From: Balneolia bacterium
Lineage (GTDB): Bacteria; Bacteroidota; Rhodothermia; Balneolales; Cyclonatronaceae
Assembly: GCA_022565795.1 (NCBI GenBank)
Contig: JAIUMA010000003.1
Location: 1 to 64,000, forward strand
Direction: 5' to 3'
Length of the DNA stretch: 64,000 bases
Positions within the stretch are counted from its first letter, which is position 1. Each line of letters begins with the position of its first letter. Positions 35,460-45,016 of the stretch are shown piece after piece. The notes beneath the pieces were generated by a model. The model was not told where the DNA came from, made no database searches, and saw nothing but the letters and a program-made list of their open reading frames with translations. Position numbers and translations under genes: made by a program.

Positions 35460-36323
35460 ATGGGCATAGTATTTATTCTGCTGAGCGTGTCCTGTTCGCT
35501 TCTGCTGGCTCACCTGCTAAAGCTGGGCGAGTTTCGTAAATACAACGTGCTTAATATTCTAACCGTTAACTATGCGGTTGCATTTTCGACTGCAGCTGGA
35601 ATCAACGTCTGGAGTGGTTTAGAACTCGTTCCGGGCTTCCCGCTCTGGTTTTGGTTGTTTTGTGCATTTATTGGATTCATCTTCATCGCCAACTTTTTTG
35701 TCTTCAGCAGATCAGTTCATCAAAACGGCGTAGGAGTGAGTATTGCCGCGATGCGCTTATCTTTGCTGGTGCCGGTGCTGATGTCCATCCTTTTCTACGG
35801 TGAACTGCTCACCCTGTCTAAGTCGCTCGGAATTCTTCTGGTCTTTGGTGCTCTGTTTATGTTGATTGCCGCCAGAAGAGACGTGAGTCTCACCCGGGTC
35901 GGAAGTGCGGGACTTCTGATTATACTTTTTTTCTTTTCAGGAATGGCTGATGCCTCACTGAAAATTTACGAGGAGGAGATGAGCGGGATAGCGAGCAAAG
36001 CCCATCTGATGAGCGCTATTTTTATGTTTTCGCTAATCTTTGGTTTGATGGCCACTTTTAAAACCGGCCAGATTAAGAAAATAAATGCCGCCGAAACTCG
36101 TCTTGGAATCGGAATTGGCGTACCTAATCTGTTATCATCCATTTTTCTCATCAGTGCATTTGATTATTTTGATGCCAGCGTAGTTTACTCTGTTATAAAC
36201 ATGCTGGTTGTAATGGGAGGAGCCTTAATCGGACTTCTCTACTGGAAAGATAAAATCAGCCGTTTTGAAGCAATTGGAATGGTTCTGGCCATATTGGCAA
36301 TTATAATATTGATACAATTTTGA
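35460..36323 (+). CDS. DMT-superfamily (EamA-like) transporter
   Basis: The 287-residue integral membrane protein has about ten hydrophobic helices in two halves, the usual EamA/DMT layout. The first helix begins at the initiator (MGIVFILLSVSCSLLLAHLL). The substrate cannot be inferred. It starts 4 bp after sprA and ends 23 bp before pta; the linkage to sprA may be simple operon packing. Confidence 0.78.
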   Translation: MGIVFILLSVSCSLLLAHLLKLGEFRKYNVLNILTVNYAVAFSTAAGINVWSGLELVPGFPLWFWLFCAFIGFIFIANFFVFSRSVHQNGVGVSIAAMRLSLLVPVLMSILFYGELLTLSKSLGILLVFGALFMLIAARRDVSLTRVGSAGLLIILFFFSGMADASLKIYEEEMSGIASKAHLMSAIFMFSLIFGLMATFKTGQIKKINAAETRLGIGIGVPNLLSSIFLISAFDYFDASVVYSVINMLVVMGGALIGLLYWKDKISRFEAIGMVLAILAIIILIQF

Positions 36324-36346
36324 ACACTTAAACTATTTATGTGCAT

Positions 36347-37345
36347 ATGAGCAGCAATAAATCAGCAGCACCAGTCGAGCGTATTATTAAGCAGGCATCT
36401 GCTGCCGGGAAAAGAATTGGATTACCGGAAGCAACCGATTCCAGAATGCTGGAAGCAGCATCCGAGCTAATGCGTGAGGACATCTGTATTCCGGTCTTGA
36501 TCGGCATTCCCGAGCAGATACAGCAGGCGGCAAACGAAGCCGGTATCAAGCTGCCGGAAGGCATAGAGATTCAGCCGGTAGATGATCTTGAGAAACTGGA
36601 TAGATATGCGACCCAGCTTTTTGAAAAGCGTAAACACAAAGGTCTTGATAAAGAAACTGCTCTAAGCCTGATGAAACAACCGCTTTGGTTTGCAGATTTC
36701 ATGTTGAGCAATAATGAAATTGACGGATGTCTCGCCGGAGCGGTTCACACAACGGGTGATGTAATCCGTGCGGCAATCCAAAGCGTTGGAGTAGCAAAAA
36801 AAGGAGGCATGGTTTCCAGCTGCTTTCTTATGATTCTGCCCGATGGGCGGGAAATTACGTATGCTGATTGTGCGGTAATTCCATATCCGGATGAGCAGCA
36901 GCTTGCCGGTATTGCAGTCGACGCAGCCGAAACGCACAGAAAGCTAACAGGGCAGGAGCCTGTCGTGGCTATGCTTTCCTTCTCTACTAAAGGCAGCGCT
37001 GCACATGAACGGGTAGATCTTGTAACCAAAGCCACAGCGTTAGCGAAGGAAATGGCTCCGGACTTAAAAATAGACGGTGAGTTCCAGTTTGATACTGCTT
37101 TTGTACCTGAAATTGGCAACCGGAAAGCGCCTGATTCTGAAATAGCCGGCCGCGCCAACGTATTCGTATTTCCAAATCTGGACGCTGGTAATATTGGCTA
37201 CAAAATCACGGAGCGGGTTGGCGGAGCAATCGCCCTGGGTCCCGTGCTTCAGGGACTGGCGAGTCCGGTAAATGATTTATCAAGAGGATGCTCAGCCGGA
37301 GATATCGTTTTGATGTCGGTCATCACCTCTTTGCTTGCTGAGTAG
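36347..37345 (+). CDS. pta: Phosphate acetyltransferase (PTA/PTB family)
   Basis: A 332-residue single-domain phosphotransacetylase that interconverts acetyl-CoA and acetyl phosphate. Family features include an N-terminal GLPEATDSRMLEAA, DGCLAGAVHTTGDVIRA and the C-terminal VFPNLDAGNIGYKITERVGG with GPVLQGLASPVNDLSRGC. The short form lacks the N-terminal regulatory domains of E. coli Pta. Phosphate butyryltransferase is a less likely alternative. The ATG at 36347 is taken; a GTG six bases earlier is in frame. No acetate kinase gene is nearby. A terminator follows. Confidence 0.88.
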   Translation: MSSNKSAAPVERIIKQASAAGKRIGLPEATDSRMLEAASELMREDICIPVLIGIPEQIQQAANEAGIKLPEGIEIQPVDDLEKLDRYATQLFEKRKHKGLDKETALSLMKQPLWFADFMLSNNEIDGCLAGAVHTTGDVIRAAIQSVGVAKKGGMVSSCFLMILPDGREITYADCAVIPYPDEQQLAGIAVDAAETHRKLTGQEPVVAMLSFSTKGSAAHERVDLVTKATALAKEMAPDLKIDGEFQFDTAFVPEIGNRKAPDSEIAGRANVFVFPNLDAGNIGYKITERVGGAIALGPVLQGLASPVNDLSRGCSAGDIVLMSVITSLLAE

Positions 37346-37366
37346 TTTGCCTGAATGTTCGTAATC

Positions 37367-37412
37367 AAAAAAAGCCCGCATCGGATATTATCCGTGCGGG
37401 CTTTTTGTTTTT
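37367..37412. terminator. Bidirectional terminator between pta and the GH13 gene
   Basis: AGCCCGCA-CGGAT and ATCCG-TGCGGGCT (37373-37402) form a long stem with one bulge. An A7 run precedes it and TTTTTGTTTTT follows, so it can act on both the pta transcript and the convergent GH13 transcript. Confidence 0.9.
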
Positions 37413-37470
37413 GGAAGGGTAATGCCCCCGGATGAAAATTCCATCTCGAAAGGCATCACCCTTAAATGAT

Positions 37471-38850
37471 TTAATTCGTGCTTACAAAAACGTGATATTC
37501 CCAGGCTTCCATGTCGATTGAGTTAGGGATGCCTTCGATGGAAGTATCATCACCGAACAAGCTTATGTAAGTGGCTTCCGGTGCCGTTGCCTCAAGCGTT
37601 ACGGCTATATCCGAGTCTGAAAGGTTCAGCACCACAACAACATGTTCGTTGTCCATGGAGCGGCTGAACGCAAATACAGCTTCGTCATCAGAGGTATTGA
37701 TGCGAACCAGTTCTCCGCCGCGAATGCCGTTTTGCAGGGCTGGATGCTCGCGCTTCAGGTGGAAAAGGGTAGAGTAGAAATCCTGAAACGGGCTGTCGAA
37801 ATCCCACACAATCGGGTCTTTTTCGAAGAATTCGAGCATGTGGTCGAACCCTGTTTCCTGACCGTTGTAGATTAGCGGCATGCCTTCGAGGGTAGCCATG
37901 AGTACGGCAAAAGCTTCAACACCATCACCAAGACGGTCAAATTCGGTTCCCGCCCAGGAGTTTTCGTCGTGGTTGGTAATGAAATTCATCATGAAAACTT
38001 CACGTCCAAAGCGGTCATTCACGTTTTGCAGTTCTTGCTCCAGATCAGCAACAGTGTTCTCGCCTGCTGCAATTCTGTTCATAATATGGTGAACTTCCCA
38101 ATTGTATCCCATATCGAATGCCGGGTGAAGTTCAGGCTCGTGCGCCTCAGCAAGCATAAATACAGGCTTGATTTCATCCAGCTCACGGCGGGCGCGTTCC
38201 CAGAATTTGGTTGGCACAAGATAGGCCACATCGGCGCGGTAACCGTCTACATTAAACTCCTCAACCCAGTATTTAAGGGCAGAAATCATGTAGTCATGGA
38301 CGTCAGGATTGCCGTAGTCCAGCTGAATCACGTCACTCCAGTCGGTTCCTCTTGGAGGTATGAAGTTTCCATCTTCGTCGGTTTCAAAGAACTCGGGATT
38401 CGTTTCGGTGAGCGGATTGTCCCAGGCCGTATGGTTGGCAACCCAGTCCAGAATTACCTTCATGTCTAGCGAATGAGCGGTTTCGATAAGTGAGCGAAGG
38501 TCATCTTTGGTACCAAACTCCGGGTTTACATCGAAATAGTCTTTCACAGAATAATAGCTTCCCAGGCTTCCTTTGCGCTCAACTTTTCCGATTGGATGAA
38601 CGGGCATCAGCCATACAATCTCAATTCCAAGTTCTTTAATACGGGGCAGGGCCTCTTCTACACGCGCAAAAGAACCTTCTTCGGAAAACTGGCGCACGTT
38701 TACCTCGTAAATAGTGGCGTTGTAGCTCCACTCAACAGGGGTGGGTACGTGTTCAGTATTTGAAGCGCTTTCAGTCCCGTTTCCAGCGCATGCTGCAGTA
38801 AATAATGTGAGTACGAGTGCAATATAAAAGAGCACGTTATATTTCATCAT
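37471..38850 (-). CDS. GH13 alpha-amylase family lipoprotein
   Basis: A glycoside hydrolase family 13 enzyme of about 459 residues anchored by a lipoprotein signal peptide (YIALVLTLFTAACAGN). The four conserved regions are present: VILDWVANHT, GYRADVAY with nucleophile Asp207, LAEAHEP with acid/base Glu235, and FITNHDEN with Asp295. It should cleave alpha-glucans or maltodextrins at the cell surface or in the periplasm. The ATG at 38850 places the signal peptide at the start; a GTG at 38886 is in frame but adds an unlikely leader. A LacI-type operator candidate lies about 75 bp upstream. Confidence 0.9.
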   Translation of the reverse strand: MMKYNVLFYIALVLTLFTAACAGNGTESASNTEHVPTPVEWSYNATIYEVNVRQFSEEGSFARVEEALPRIKELGIEIVWLMPVHPIGKVERKGSLGSYYSVKDYFDVNPEFGTKDDLRSLIETAHSLDMKVILDWVANHTAWDNPLTETNPEFFETDEDGNFIPPRGTDWSDVIQLDYGNPDVHDYMISALKYWVEEFNVDGYRADVAYLVPTKFWERARRELDEIKPVFMLAEAHEPELHPAFDMGYNWEVHHIMNRIAAGENTVADLEQELQNVNDRFGREVFMMNFITNHDENSWAGTEFDRLGDGVEAFAVLMATLEGMPLIYNGQETGFDHMLEFFEKDPIVWDFDSPFQDFYSTLFHLKREHPALQNGIRGGELVRINTSDDEAVFAFSRSMDNEHVVVVLNLSDSDIAVTLEATAPEATYISLFGDDTSIEGIPNSIDMEAWEYHVFVSTN

Positions 38851-38924
38851 AGCAATTGATTTATTATTAAAAATAAAATTAAGCACGAGTTTCTAATTTC
38901 GTGAAATTCCCATTTAAATACTAA

Positions 38925-38938
38925 TGTAACCGCTTACA
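38925..38938. promoter_or_regulatory. Candidate LacI-family operator upstream of GH13 gene
   Basis: TGTAACCGCTTACA has mirrored TGTAA/TTACA arms and a central CG, the hallmark of LacI/GalR-family sites. It lies 75-88 bp upstream of the GH13 start and about 124 bp before the divergent kinase start. Sugar-responsive LacI regulation of amylase genes is common, but no regulator gene is in the window. Confidence 0.45.
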
Positions 38939-39061
38939 ATCCGTGTGCCCATAGATTTATTGCTATGTCGATTATCTCGAAATTATTCGTATTTTTAAGA
39001 TATCTTAACACTTAGATATGAACATCAAACCGCAGTTTATCTTTTGGGACTGTAAAAGATT

Positions 39062-41134
39062 TTGTTAGACCTTAATTCATTTGTTTTACCGGCTTGTCTG
39101 GGCAATTCATCAAGACCCGACGCTCATACTAATGAGGCATACGACGAGTTTGTGTTCGGTATGAGTGCAGAAGACCGCGTTTCGCTCGTTCAGATGCTAA
39201 AATCCGCCAATGCTGACGATATTGTGTTAAGTGTCACGCTCTCTTCGGGCTGTAGCTTCGATGCAAAACGAATGAATCTAACCGACGGTAACACACTGTT
39301 TGTTATAGAGCCGGTAAAAAAACTGGTTCCTGCTGATAGTGCCAAATTTGTGGGCTACAGAAGTGACTCTTCCGTTGCGGGGTTTACAACAACAGAAGAT
39401 CTCAAAATTCTGGATCATAATAACGCCGCAAATCAGCTCGTAAATTCGCTCAATGGGATCATGAAGTCGAAAGACCTGAGCTCATTTTTCCCAACCGGGG
39501 CTCTTCGGTTTTTAGAAGATGATGGCTCCGATATTTCTTTTACTACCAAAATTAAGAACAGACAGTTTGAGGTCCGGGTAAGAAAATCACAAAATGCCGG
39601 GCAGCTAATCGTACGGATAGACGAAAAGACCAACACTGCTGATATTGCCCGGATTCTGAAAAAGCAGATGGAGCCGTATCAAAGCGTTCTTAAGACGCTG
39701 AAAATCGGCTTTTTCCAAAGTACGCCCTCCGGTAAGCTCTTAATGGTTAACGAGCAATTTGCCAAAATTCTGGGTTACGATTCACCCGAACAGTTCCTGG
39801 AGATGGTACCGGATGCCCATACCATTTATGTGGATTCAGGGCGCCGAGATCGCCTGATGAGCCATCTTCGCCAGTCCGGACAAATTCTTGATTCTGAAAC
39901 AGAGATATACAGAAAAGACGGAAGTATTGCCAAAGTTTCCGGAACCATGGTTGCCGTTAAGAATGATACAGAACAGGTCATTTTGATACAGGGCACGGTT
40001 TTGGATATTAGTGCCGATACAAAGAATGATAAAATTCTCAGACTCCTTAAGAATACTCTGGTTGATGTTAATGATAGCATCAACATTGCAGATTTGAACG
40101 ATGAAATAATTTATGTAAACCGTGCTTTTACCGAAATGTACGGTTATGAGCCTCAAGAAGTGGTAGGTAAAAAATCCAGCATTTTTTGGTCAGGCGTACA
40201 GGCTTATGATGATAATGCTCCCAATGTGAAAGACACTGTTCTGGACCAGGGAGGCTACCGAACGGAAGTAATCAATCGCCGAAAAGACGGCAGTGAAATG
40301 ATTGTATCACTTTCTGCGTCGGTCATAAAAGATGATTTAGATAACCCTATTGCATTTATTGCTATTGCGCGTGACATCACAGCTGACAGGGAAACGGAAA
40401 AAAACCTGATTGAAGCCAAGCAAAAAGCCGAAGAGGCCAGCCAGCTAAAGTCGGTTATTTTATCCAATATGAGCCATGAGCTGCGAACACCACTTACCGG
40501 AATTATCGGCTTCGCGTCTATTCTGCTGGAGCAGCTGGAAGACAGCACTGATTCTGATACAACTTATTTCCTCGATAACATTAAGAAAGCGGGTGAGCGT
40601 CTTCTTCAGACGATGAATAACATCCTTTTACTCGCTGAGCTGGAGTCCAGGACAGTAGACCTGAAGTATTCCGATACCAATCTGCATAGCCTTTTGGTAC
40701 AGTGCAGAAAGCTTAACCGAGACTCTGTAAGAGAATCCGGCCTGACCATTGATGTTTCGTGCGATCCTGAACTTTCGGTAGTCACGGACAAAAACCTGCT
40801 TATGCAAATCATGAGTCCGCTGGTTGATAACGCCATCAAATTTACGGAGGAGGGAGGCATCATACTTTCCGCTGGTTACGTAGATGATCGCCATATTTAT
40901 ATTTCTGTTAAAGACTCGGGCATTGGCATAGACCCGGGGCACGCCGAGAAAATATTTGAACCATTTACTCAGGTAAGCTCCGGAATCAGGAGAAAATATC
41001 AGGGGACCGGCCTGGGTCTTCATATCTGCAAACGCTACACCGACGTGCTCGGCGGTAATCTTGTTGTAATAAGTGAACCGGAGAAAGGTGCAGAATTTAA
41101 AATCATATTACCCATATATCAGCTAAAGGCCTGA
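39062..41134 (+). CDS. PAS-domain sensor histidine kinase
   Basis: The 690-residue soluble kinase has a divergent N-terminal region (about 1-210, with weak PAS-like pattern), PAS at about 215-330 (IGFFQSTPSGKLLMVNEQFA) and PAS-PAC at about 335-450 (IYVNRAFTEMYGYEPQEVVG). HisKA follows with His472 in NMSHELRTPLTG, then HATPase with DNAIKF, DSGIGI and GTGLGLHI. No membrane helix is visible. The start at 39062 is TTG; the first in-frame ATG is at 39161 and would remove 33 residues. No response regulator is adjacent, so this is an orphan kinase. Confidence 0.88.
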   Translation: MLDLNSFVLPACLGNSSRPDAHTNEAYDEFVFGMSAEDRVSLVQMLKSANADDIVLSVTLSSGCSFDAKRMNLTDGNTLFVIEPVKKLVPADSAKFVGYRSDSSVAGFTTTEDLKILDHNNAANQLVNSLNGIMKSKDLSSFFPTGALRFLEDDGSDISFTTKIKNRQFEVRVRKSQNAGQLIVRIDEKTNTADIARILKKQMEPYQSVLKTLKIGFFQSTPSGKLLMVNEQFAKILGYDSPEQFLEMVPDAHTIYVDSGRRDRLMSHLRQSGQILDSETEIYRKDGSIAKVSGTMVAVKNDTEQVILIQGTVLDISADTKNDKILRLLKNTLVDVNDSINIADLNDEIIYVNRAFTEMYGYEPQEVVGKKSSIFWSGVQAYDDNAPNVKDTVLDQGGYRTEVINRRKDGSEMIVSLSASVIKDDLDNPIAFIAIARDITADRETEKNLIEAKQKAEEASQLKSVILSNMSHELRTPLTGIIGFASILLEQLEDSTDSDTTYFLDNIKKAGERLLQTMNNILLLAELESRTVDLKYSDTNLHSLLVQCRKLNRDSVRESGLTIDVSCDPELSVVTDKNLLMQIMSPLVDNAIKFTEEGGIILSAGYVDDRHIYISVKDSGIGIDPGHAEKIFEPFTQVSSGIRRKYQGTGLGLHICKRYTDVLGGNLVVISEPEKGAEFKIILPIYQLKA

Positions 41135-41399
41135 CTGGCGTTATTAACAAGCTGAAGCCCAACGTTTTATGGACCTGTAAAGCGTCATCTGATAAGGTCG
41201 AATGGCCATAAACCTTATTTAGACCGATTAGACATAAAGAATAATAATTTGTATATTAGGCACGTAAATAAAGTGCCTGAATCAACCTAAATCGCTGATA
41301 ATATTATCTTAGATAAAACGGCTGATTCTGAACGACTCCCATGTGGCAGTTGTTAACTGACTACTATTAAAATACCATCAAAAAAACAGAGCAATTCTT

Positions 41400-42851
41400 A
41401 TGTCAAGACTAACTGAAGCAGAAGCGGTTGAAACCGCGGCGTCCCGGAAGTACAAGTACGGCTTCACGACAAAGATGGAGTATGAAGAGTTTCCGAGAGG
41501 ACTCAATGAAGATATCATTCGCGAAATCTCACGTCGTAAAAACGAACCAGAGTGGATGCTCGAGTTTCGTATCAAAGCATTTCACCACTGGCTAACCATG
41601 GAAGAGCCCGACTGGCCCAACGTGAATTACCAGAAGCCAAATTACGACGATATTATTTATTACTCTTCACCGAAGGAAAAGCCTAAAAAAGAAAGCCTCG
41701 ATGAAGTAGATCCTGAAATCCTCGCAACATACGAAAAGCTTGGTATCCCGCTTCACGAACAGAAGATGCTTCAGAACGTGGCTGTAGACGCTGTTTTTGA
41801 TAGCGTTTCTGTAGCTACTACATTCAAAAAGAAGCTGGCTGAAGCAGGCGTAATTTTCTGCTCTATCAGTGAAGCTATTCAGGAACACCCTGAGCTGGTT
41901 AAGAAATACATCGGAAGTGTAATCCCGACAAACGATAATTTCTTTGCAGCCCTGAATTCTGCGGTGTTTTCAGACGGATCCTTCTGTTTTGTGCCTAAAG
42001 GCGTGAAGTGTCCGATGGAGCTTTCAACCTATTTCCGTATCAATAATCCTGATTCAGGCCAGTTTGAGCGTACACTTATCATTGCTGAAGAAGGCGCTGA
42101 GGTAAGCTATCTGGAAGGATGTACTGCCCCGATGTTCGATACCAACCAGCTTCATGCTGCTGTTGTTGAGCTCGTAGCTCTTGAAGATGCGGACATTAAG
42201 TATTCTACTGTACAAAACTGGTATCCGGGTGATGAAAACGGTGTGGGCGGTATTTTTAACTTTGTTACGAAGCGGGGTATTTGCAAAGGCGATCGCGCCA
42301 AAATCTCCTGGACTCAGGTAGAAACCGGTTCTGCTGTAACATGGAAATATCCAAGTGTTATACTAAAAGGTGATAACTCTGTTGGTGAATTTTATTCCGT
42401 AGCTCTAACCAACGATTACCAGCAAGCCGATACCGGAACCAAAATGATTCACCTTGGCAAGAATACACGCAGTACCATTATTTCTAAAGGTATTTCAGCC
42501 GGAAAGTCCCAAAACAGCTACCGCGGACTGGTGAAAATCGGCAAGAAAGCCGATGGTTCAAGAAATTATTCTGTTTGCGATTCCATGCTGATTGGAAGCG
42601 AGTGCGGTGCACATACCTTCCCATTCATCGAATCGTCTAACAACACTTCATCTATCGAGCATGAGGCCACGACCTCCAAGATTGGTGAAGACCAGATTTT
42701 TTACTTGCAGCAAAGAGGACTGGATGAAGAGCAGGCTATTTCGCTCATCATCAACGGTTTCTGTAAGGAAGTTTTCAAAGAACTCCCTCTTGAGTTTGCT
42801 GTAGAAGCCACTAAGCTATTGAGCATCAAGCTCGAAGGTAGTGTAGGCTAA
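41400..42851 (+). CDS. sufB: Fe-S cluster assembly protein SufB
   Basis: A 483-residue SufB, the scaffold subunit of the SufBC2D complex on which Fe-S clusters are built. The C-terminal beta-helix core contains the family stretch SEGCTAP-like [11 protein letters not shown], the [20 protein letters not shown] region and [13 protein letters not shown]-like [14 protein letters not shown]. The length is normal. It opens a nine-gene co-directional cluster and is followed after 41 bp by sufC. The upstream 265 bp contain a small hairpin (AGGCAC / GTGCCT, 41258-41278) and a 12-bp sequence repeated before sufC. Confidence 0.95.
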   Translation: MSRLTEAEAVETAASRKYKYGFTTKMEYEEFPRGLNEDIIREISRRKNEPEWMLEFRIKAFHHWLTMEEPDWPNVNYQKPNYDDIIYYSSPKEKPKKESLDEVDPEILATYEKLGIPLHEQKMLQNVAVDAVFDSVSVATTFKKKLAEAGVIFCSISEAIQEHPELVKKYIGSVIPTNDNFFAALNSAVFSDGSFCFVPKGVKCPMELSTYFRINNPDSGQFERTLIIAEEGAEVSYLEGCTAPMFDTNQLHAAVVELVALEDADIKYSTVQNWYPGDENGVGGIFNFVTKRGICKGDRAKISWTQVETGSAVTWKYPSVILKGDNSVGEFYSVALTNDYQQADTGTKMIHLGKNTRSTIISKGISAGKSQNSYRGLVKIGKKADGSRNYSVCDSMLIGSECGAHTFPFIESSNNTSSIEHEATTSKIGEDQIFYLQQRGLDEEQAISLIINGFCKEVFKELPLEFAVEATKLLSIKLEGSVG

Positions 42852-42892
42852 AAATTTTATAAAAGAAAATATTAACCTAAATCGCAATCGAC

Positions 42893-43663
42893 GTGTTAAA
42901 AATTATAGATCTTCACGCCCGTGTAGAAGGCGAAGAAATTGAAATCCTGAAAGGCATAAACCTTGAAATTAATAAAGGCGAAGTCCATGCTATTATGGGA
43001 CCAAACGGCAGCGGCAAGAGCACGCTTGCAAAAGTTATAGCGGGACATCCTGCTTATGAAGTAACCAGTGGTCAGGTTCTTTTTGAAGGGGAAGACATTC
43101 TTGAAATGGATCCGGACGAAAGAGCCCGTTTGGGTCTGTTTCTTGCGTTTCAATATCCGGTAGAAGTACCGGGCGTAAGTAACTCTATGCTAATTCGTGA
43201 GGCAGTAAATGCCGTGCGTAAAGAAAGAGGACAGGAAGAGTTCGACCCCCTTGAGTTTGAAGACTTCATCATAGATAAGCTTAAGCTTGTTGAAATGGAT
43301 GAGAAATTTCTCGATCGCAGCGTGAATGCAGGTTTCTCCGGCGGTGAGAAGAAGCGCAACGAAATTCTTCAGCTTGCTGCTATGGAACCTCGTCTGTCTC
43401 TTCTGGATGAAACTGACTCAGGCCTGGATATCGATGCGCTTCGGATCGTTTCTGAAGGTATTAACAAGCTTCGCAGCTCAGAGAACTCCTTCATGCTTGT
43501 AACGCACTATCAGCGTATTCTCAACTACATTAAGCCTGACAAAGTGCACGTTCTGATTAACGGACGTATTGCCAAGTCTGGCGGCAGTGAATTAGCCCTT
43601 GAACTTGAAGACCAGGGTTATGACTGGCTCGTTGGAGATGCTCATGTAAATGGAGAAGCCTGA
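42893..43663 (+). CDS. sufC: Fe-S cluster assembly ATPase SufC
   Basis: A 256-residue ABC-type ATPase with Walker A in GPNGSGKST, the SufC-type signature [14 protein letters not shown] and Walker [11 protein letters not shown]. It powers conformational change in SufBC2D during cluster assembly. It starts with GTG at 42893, and its last base is the first base of the sufD ATG, indicating tight coupling. Confidence 0.95.
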   Translation: MLKIIDLHARVEGEEIEILKGINLEINKGEVHAIMGPNGSGKSTLAKVIAGHPAYEVTSGQVLFEGEDILEMDPDERARLGLFLAFQYPVEVPGVSNSMLIREAVNAVRKERGQEEFDPLEFEDFIIDKLKLVEMDEKFLDRSVNAGFSGGEKKRNEILQLAAMEPRLSLLDETDSGLDIDALRIVSEGINKLRSSENSFMLVTHYQRILNYIKPDKVHVLINGRIAKSGGSELALELEDQGYDWLVGDAHVNGEA

Positions 43664-45003
43664 TGAAAGAAGCCGTTCAGTTCAAACAATCAACCTATCT
43701 GAAAGATCTGCATGAAAATGCAGTGAAAGCGGAAACCGGTGTTGATGCAGTTGAGCAGGCTCGTGCAACGGCTGTTACTAATGTCGATGCATGGTCGTTT
43801 CCAACGCCGCGTTTTGAAGACTGGAGACAAACTTCACTTAAGCCGCTGTATCAGCAGAGTTTTGTTCAGGCAGCGATTAAATCGGACGTGAGTTCTTCTG
43901 ATTTTGATCACATTCGCCTCAAGGAAGCATCCGATGCGACCATTGTTATGGTAAACGGTAAGTTCAGTCCGGCTTTGTCTACGGTTGGAAACCTTCCGGA
44001 TGGCTGCTATGCCGGTTCGGCTATTGATGCTCCGGCATCGGTTCAAACCGCGCTTGCAAAGCAGTTCAGTAAGGTTGCCCGCTACAGCCAGGACGCCTTC
44101 ACTGCTTTCAATACCGCAATTCTGCCCGACGTGGCCGTAGTATATGTTGCCAAAGAAGTGAAGATTGATACGCCAATTCACATCATCAACATTACCGATG
44201 CCCGTGCTGAGAATGTATATTCCGCAGCCCGCGTCTTTATCTACGGTGAGCGTCATAGTGATGCCACGATAGTTGAAGATTTTATCGGTCTTGGTGAGAA
44301 TCCGTATTTTAACACGGCTGTTTCTGAAACAGTGCTTGAAGATGAGGCGCACATCACTCACGTAAAAGTTCAGCGTGAATCGCGCAAGGCGATTCATATA
44401 AGCCGTGTGGCATCGCTTCTTGGCCGAGGAAGTAATTACAATTCGTACACCATTTCCATTGGTGCACAGCTGTTCCGCAATGAGCCGTTATCTCTGGTTG
44501 ACGCTGAAAATGCACACGCCACGCTCGATGGCCTGGTGCTTGTAGACGGAAATCAGGTTTCTGATACCCACTCGGCGCTCGATCACATGAAGGCAAACTG
44601 CACAAGCCATCAGCTCCATAAAGTGATTGCTAATGGTGAAGGTCAGTCGATCTTCAATGGCAAAATTTTCGTGCGTAAAGACTCTCAGCTGATTGATGCT
44701 TTCCAGGAAAACAGAAACTTACTGCTTTCCGAGAACGCCAACGTGTTTACAAAGCCGCAGCTTGAAATCTTCGCAGATGACGTGAAGTGCAGCCACGGTG
44801 CAACCATTGGTCAGCTTTCCGAGGAAGAGCTCTTCTACCTGCAAACCCGCGGCGTAAGCCGGGCTGATGCGGTACAAATGCTCACCTACGGGTACGCGCT
44901 TGAAGTAATCGAAAACATTCCGGTTCCAACGCTTCGCGAGCAGCTAAGCTATGCTGTAGCAGAGTTTACCGGAGCCAAAATTGAGGCACAGGATATCGTA
45001 TAA
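43663..45003 (+). CDS. sufD: Fe-S cluster assembly protein SufD
   Basis: The 446-residue SufD shares the SufB-type beta-helix. The C-terminal family block DDVKCSHGATIGQLSEEELF and YLQTRGVSRADAVQML is intact. It pairs with SufB in SufBC2D and is implicated in iron entry. The N-terminal helical region is less conserved, as usual. It overlaps sufC by one base and is followed by sufS after 13 bp. Confidence 0.95.
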   Translation: MKEAVQFKQSTYLKDLHENAVKAETGVDAVEQARATAVTNVDAWSFPTPRFEDWRQTSLKPLYQQSFVQAAIKSDVSSSDFDHIRLKEASDATIVMVNGKFSPALSTVGNLPDGCYAGSAIDAPASVQTALAKQFSKVARYSQDAFTAFNTAILPDVAVVYVAKEVKIDTPIHIINITDARAENVYSAARVFIYGERHSDATIVEDFIGLGENPYFNTAVSETVLEDEAHITHVKVQRESRKAIHISRVASLLGRGSNYNSYTISIGAQLFRNEPLSLVDAENAHATLDGLVLVDGNQVSDTHSALDHMKANCTSHQLHKVIANGEGQSIFNGKIFVRKDSQLIDAFQENRNLLLSENANVFTKPQLEIFADDVKCSHGATIGQLSEEELFYLQTRGVSRADAVQMLTYGYALEVIENIPVPTLREQLSYAVAEFTGAKIEAQDIV

Positions 45004-45016
45004 TCCTGGTAGTATT

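Noticed and set aside
34940-35467. 175-codon antisense frame at the end of sprA
   Set aside because: It overlaps sprA completely and has no recognisable domain or start context.
41258-41278. AGGCAC / GTGCCT hairpin after the PAS kinase as a terminator
   Set aside because: No U tract follows it and the stem has only 6 bp; it is noted only as part of the sufB leader.
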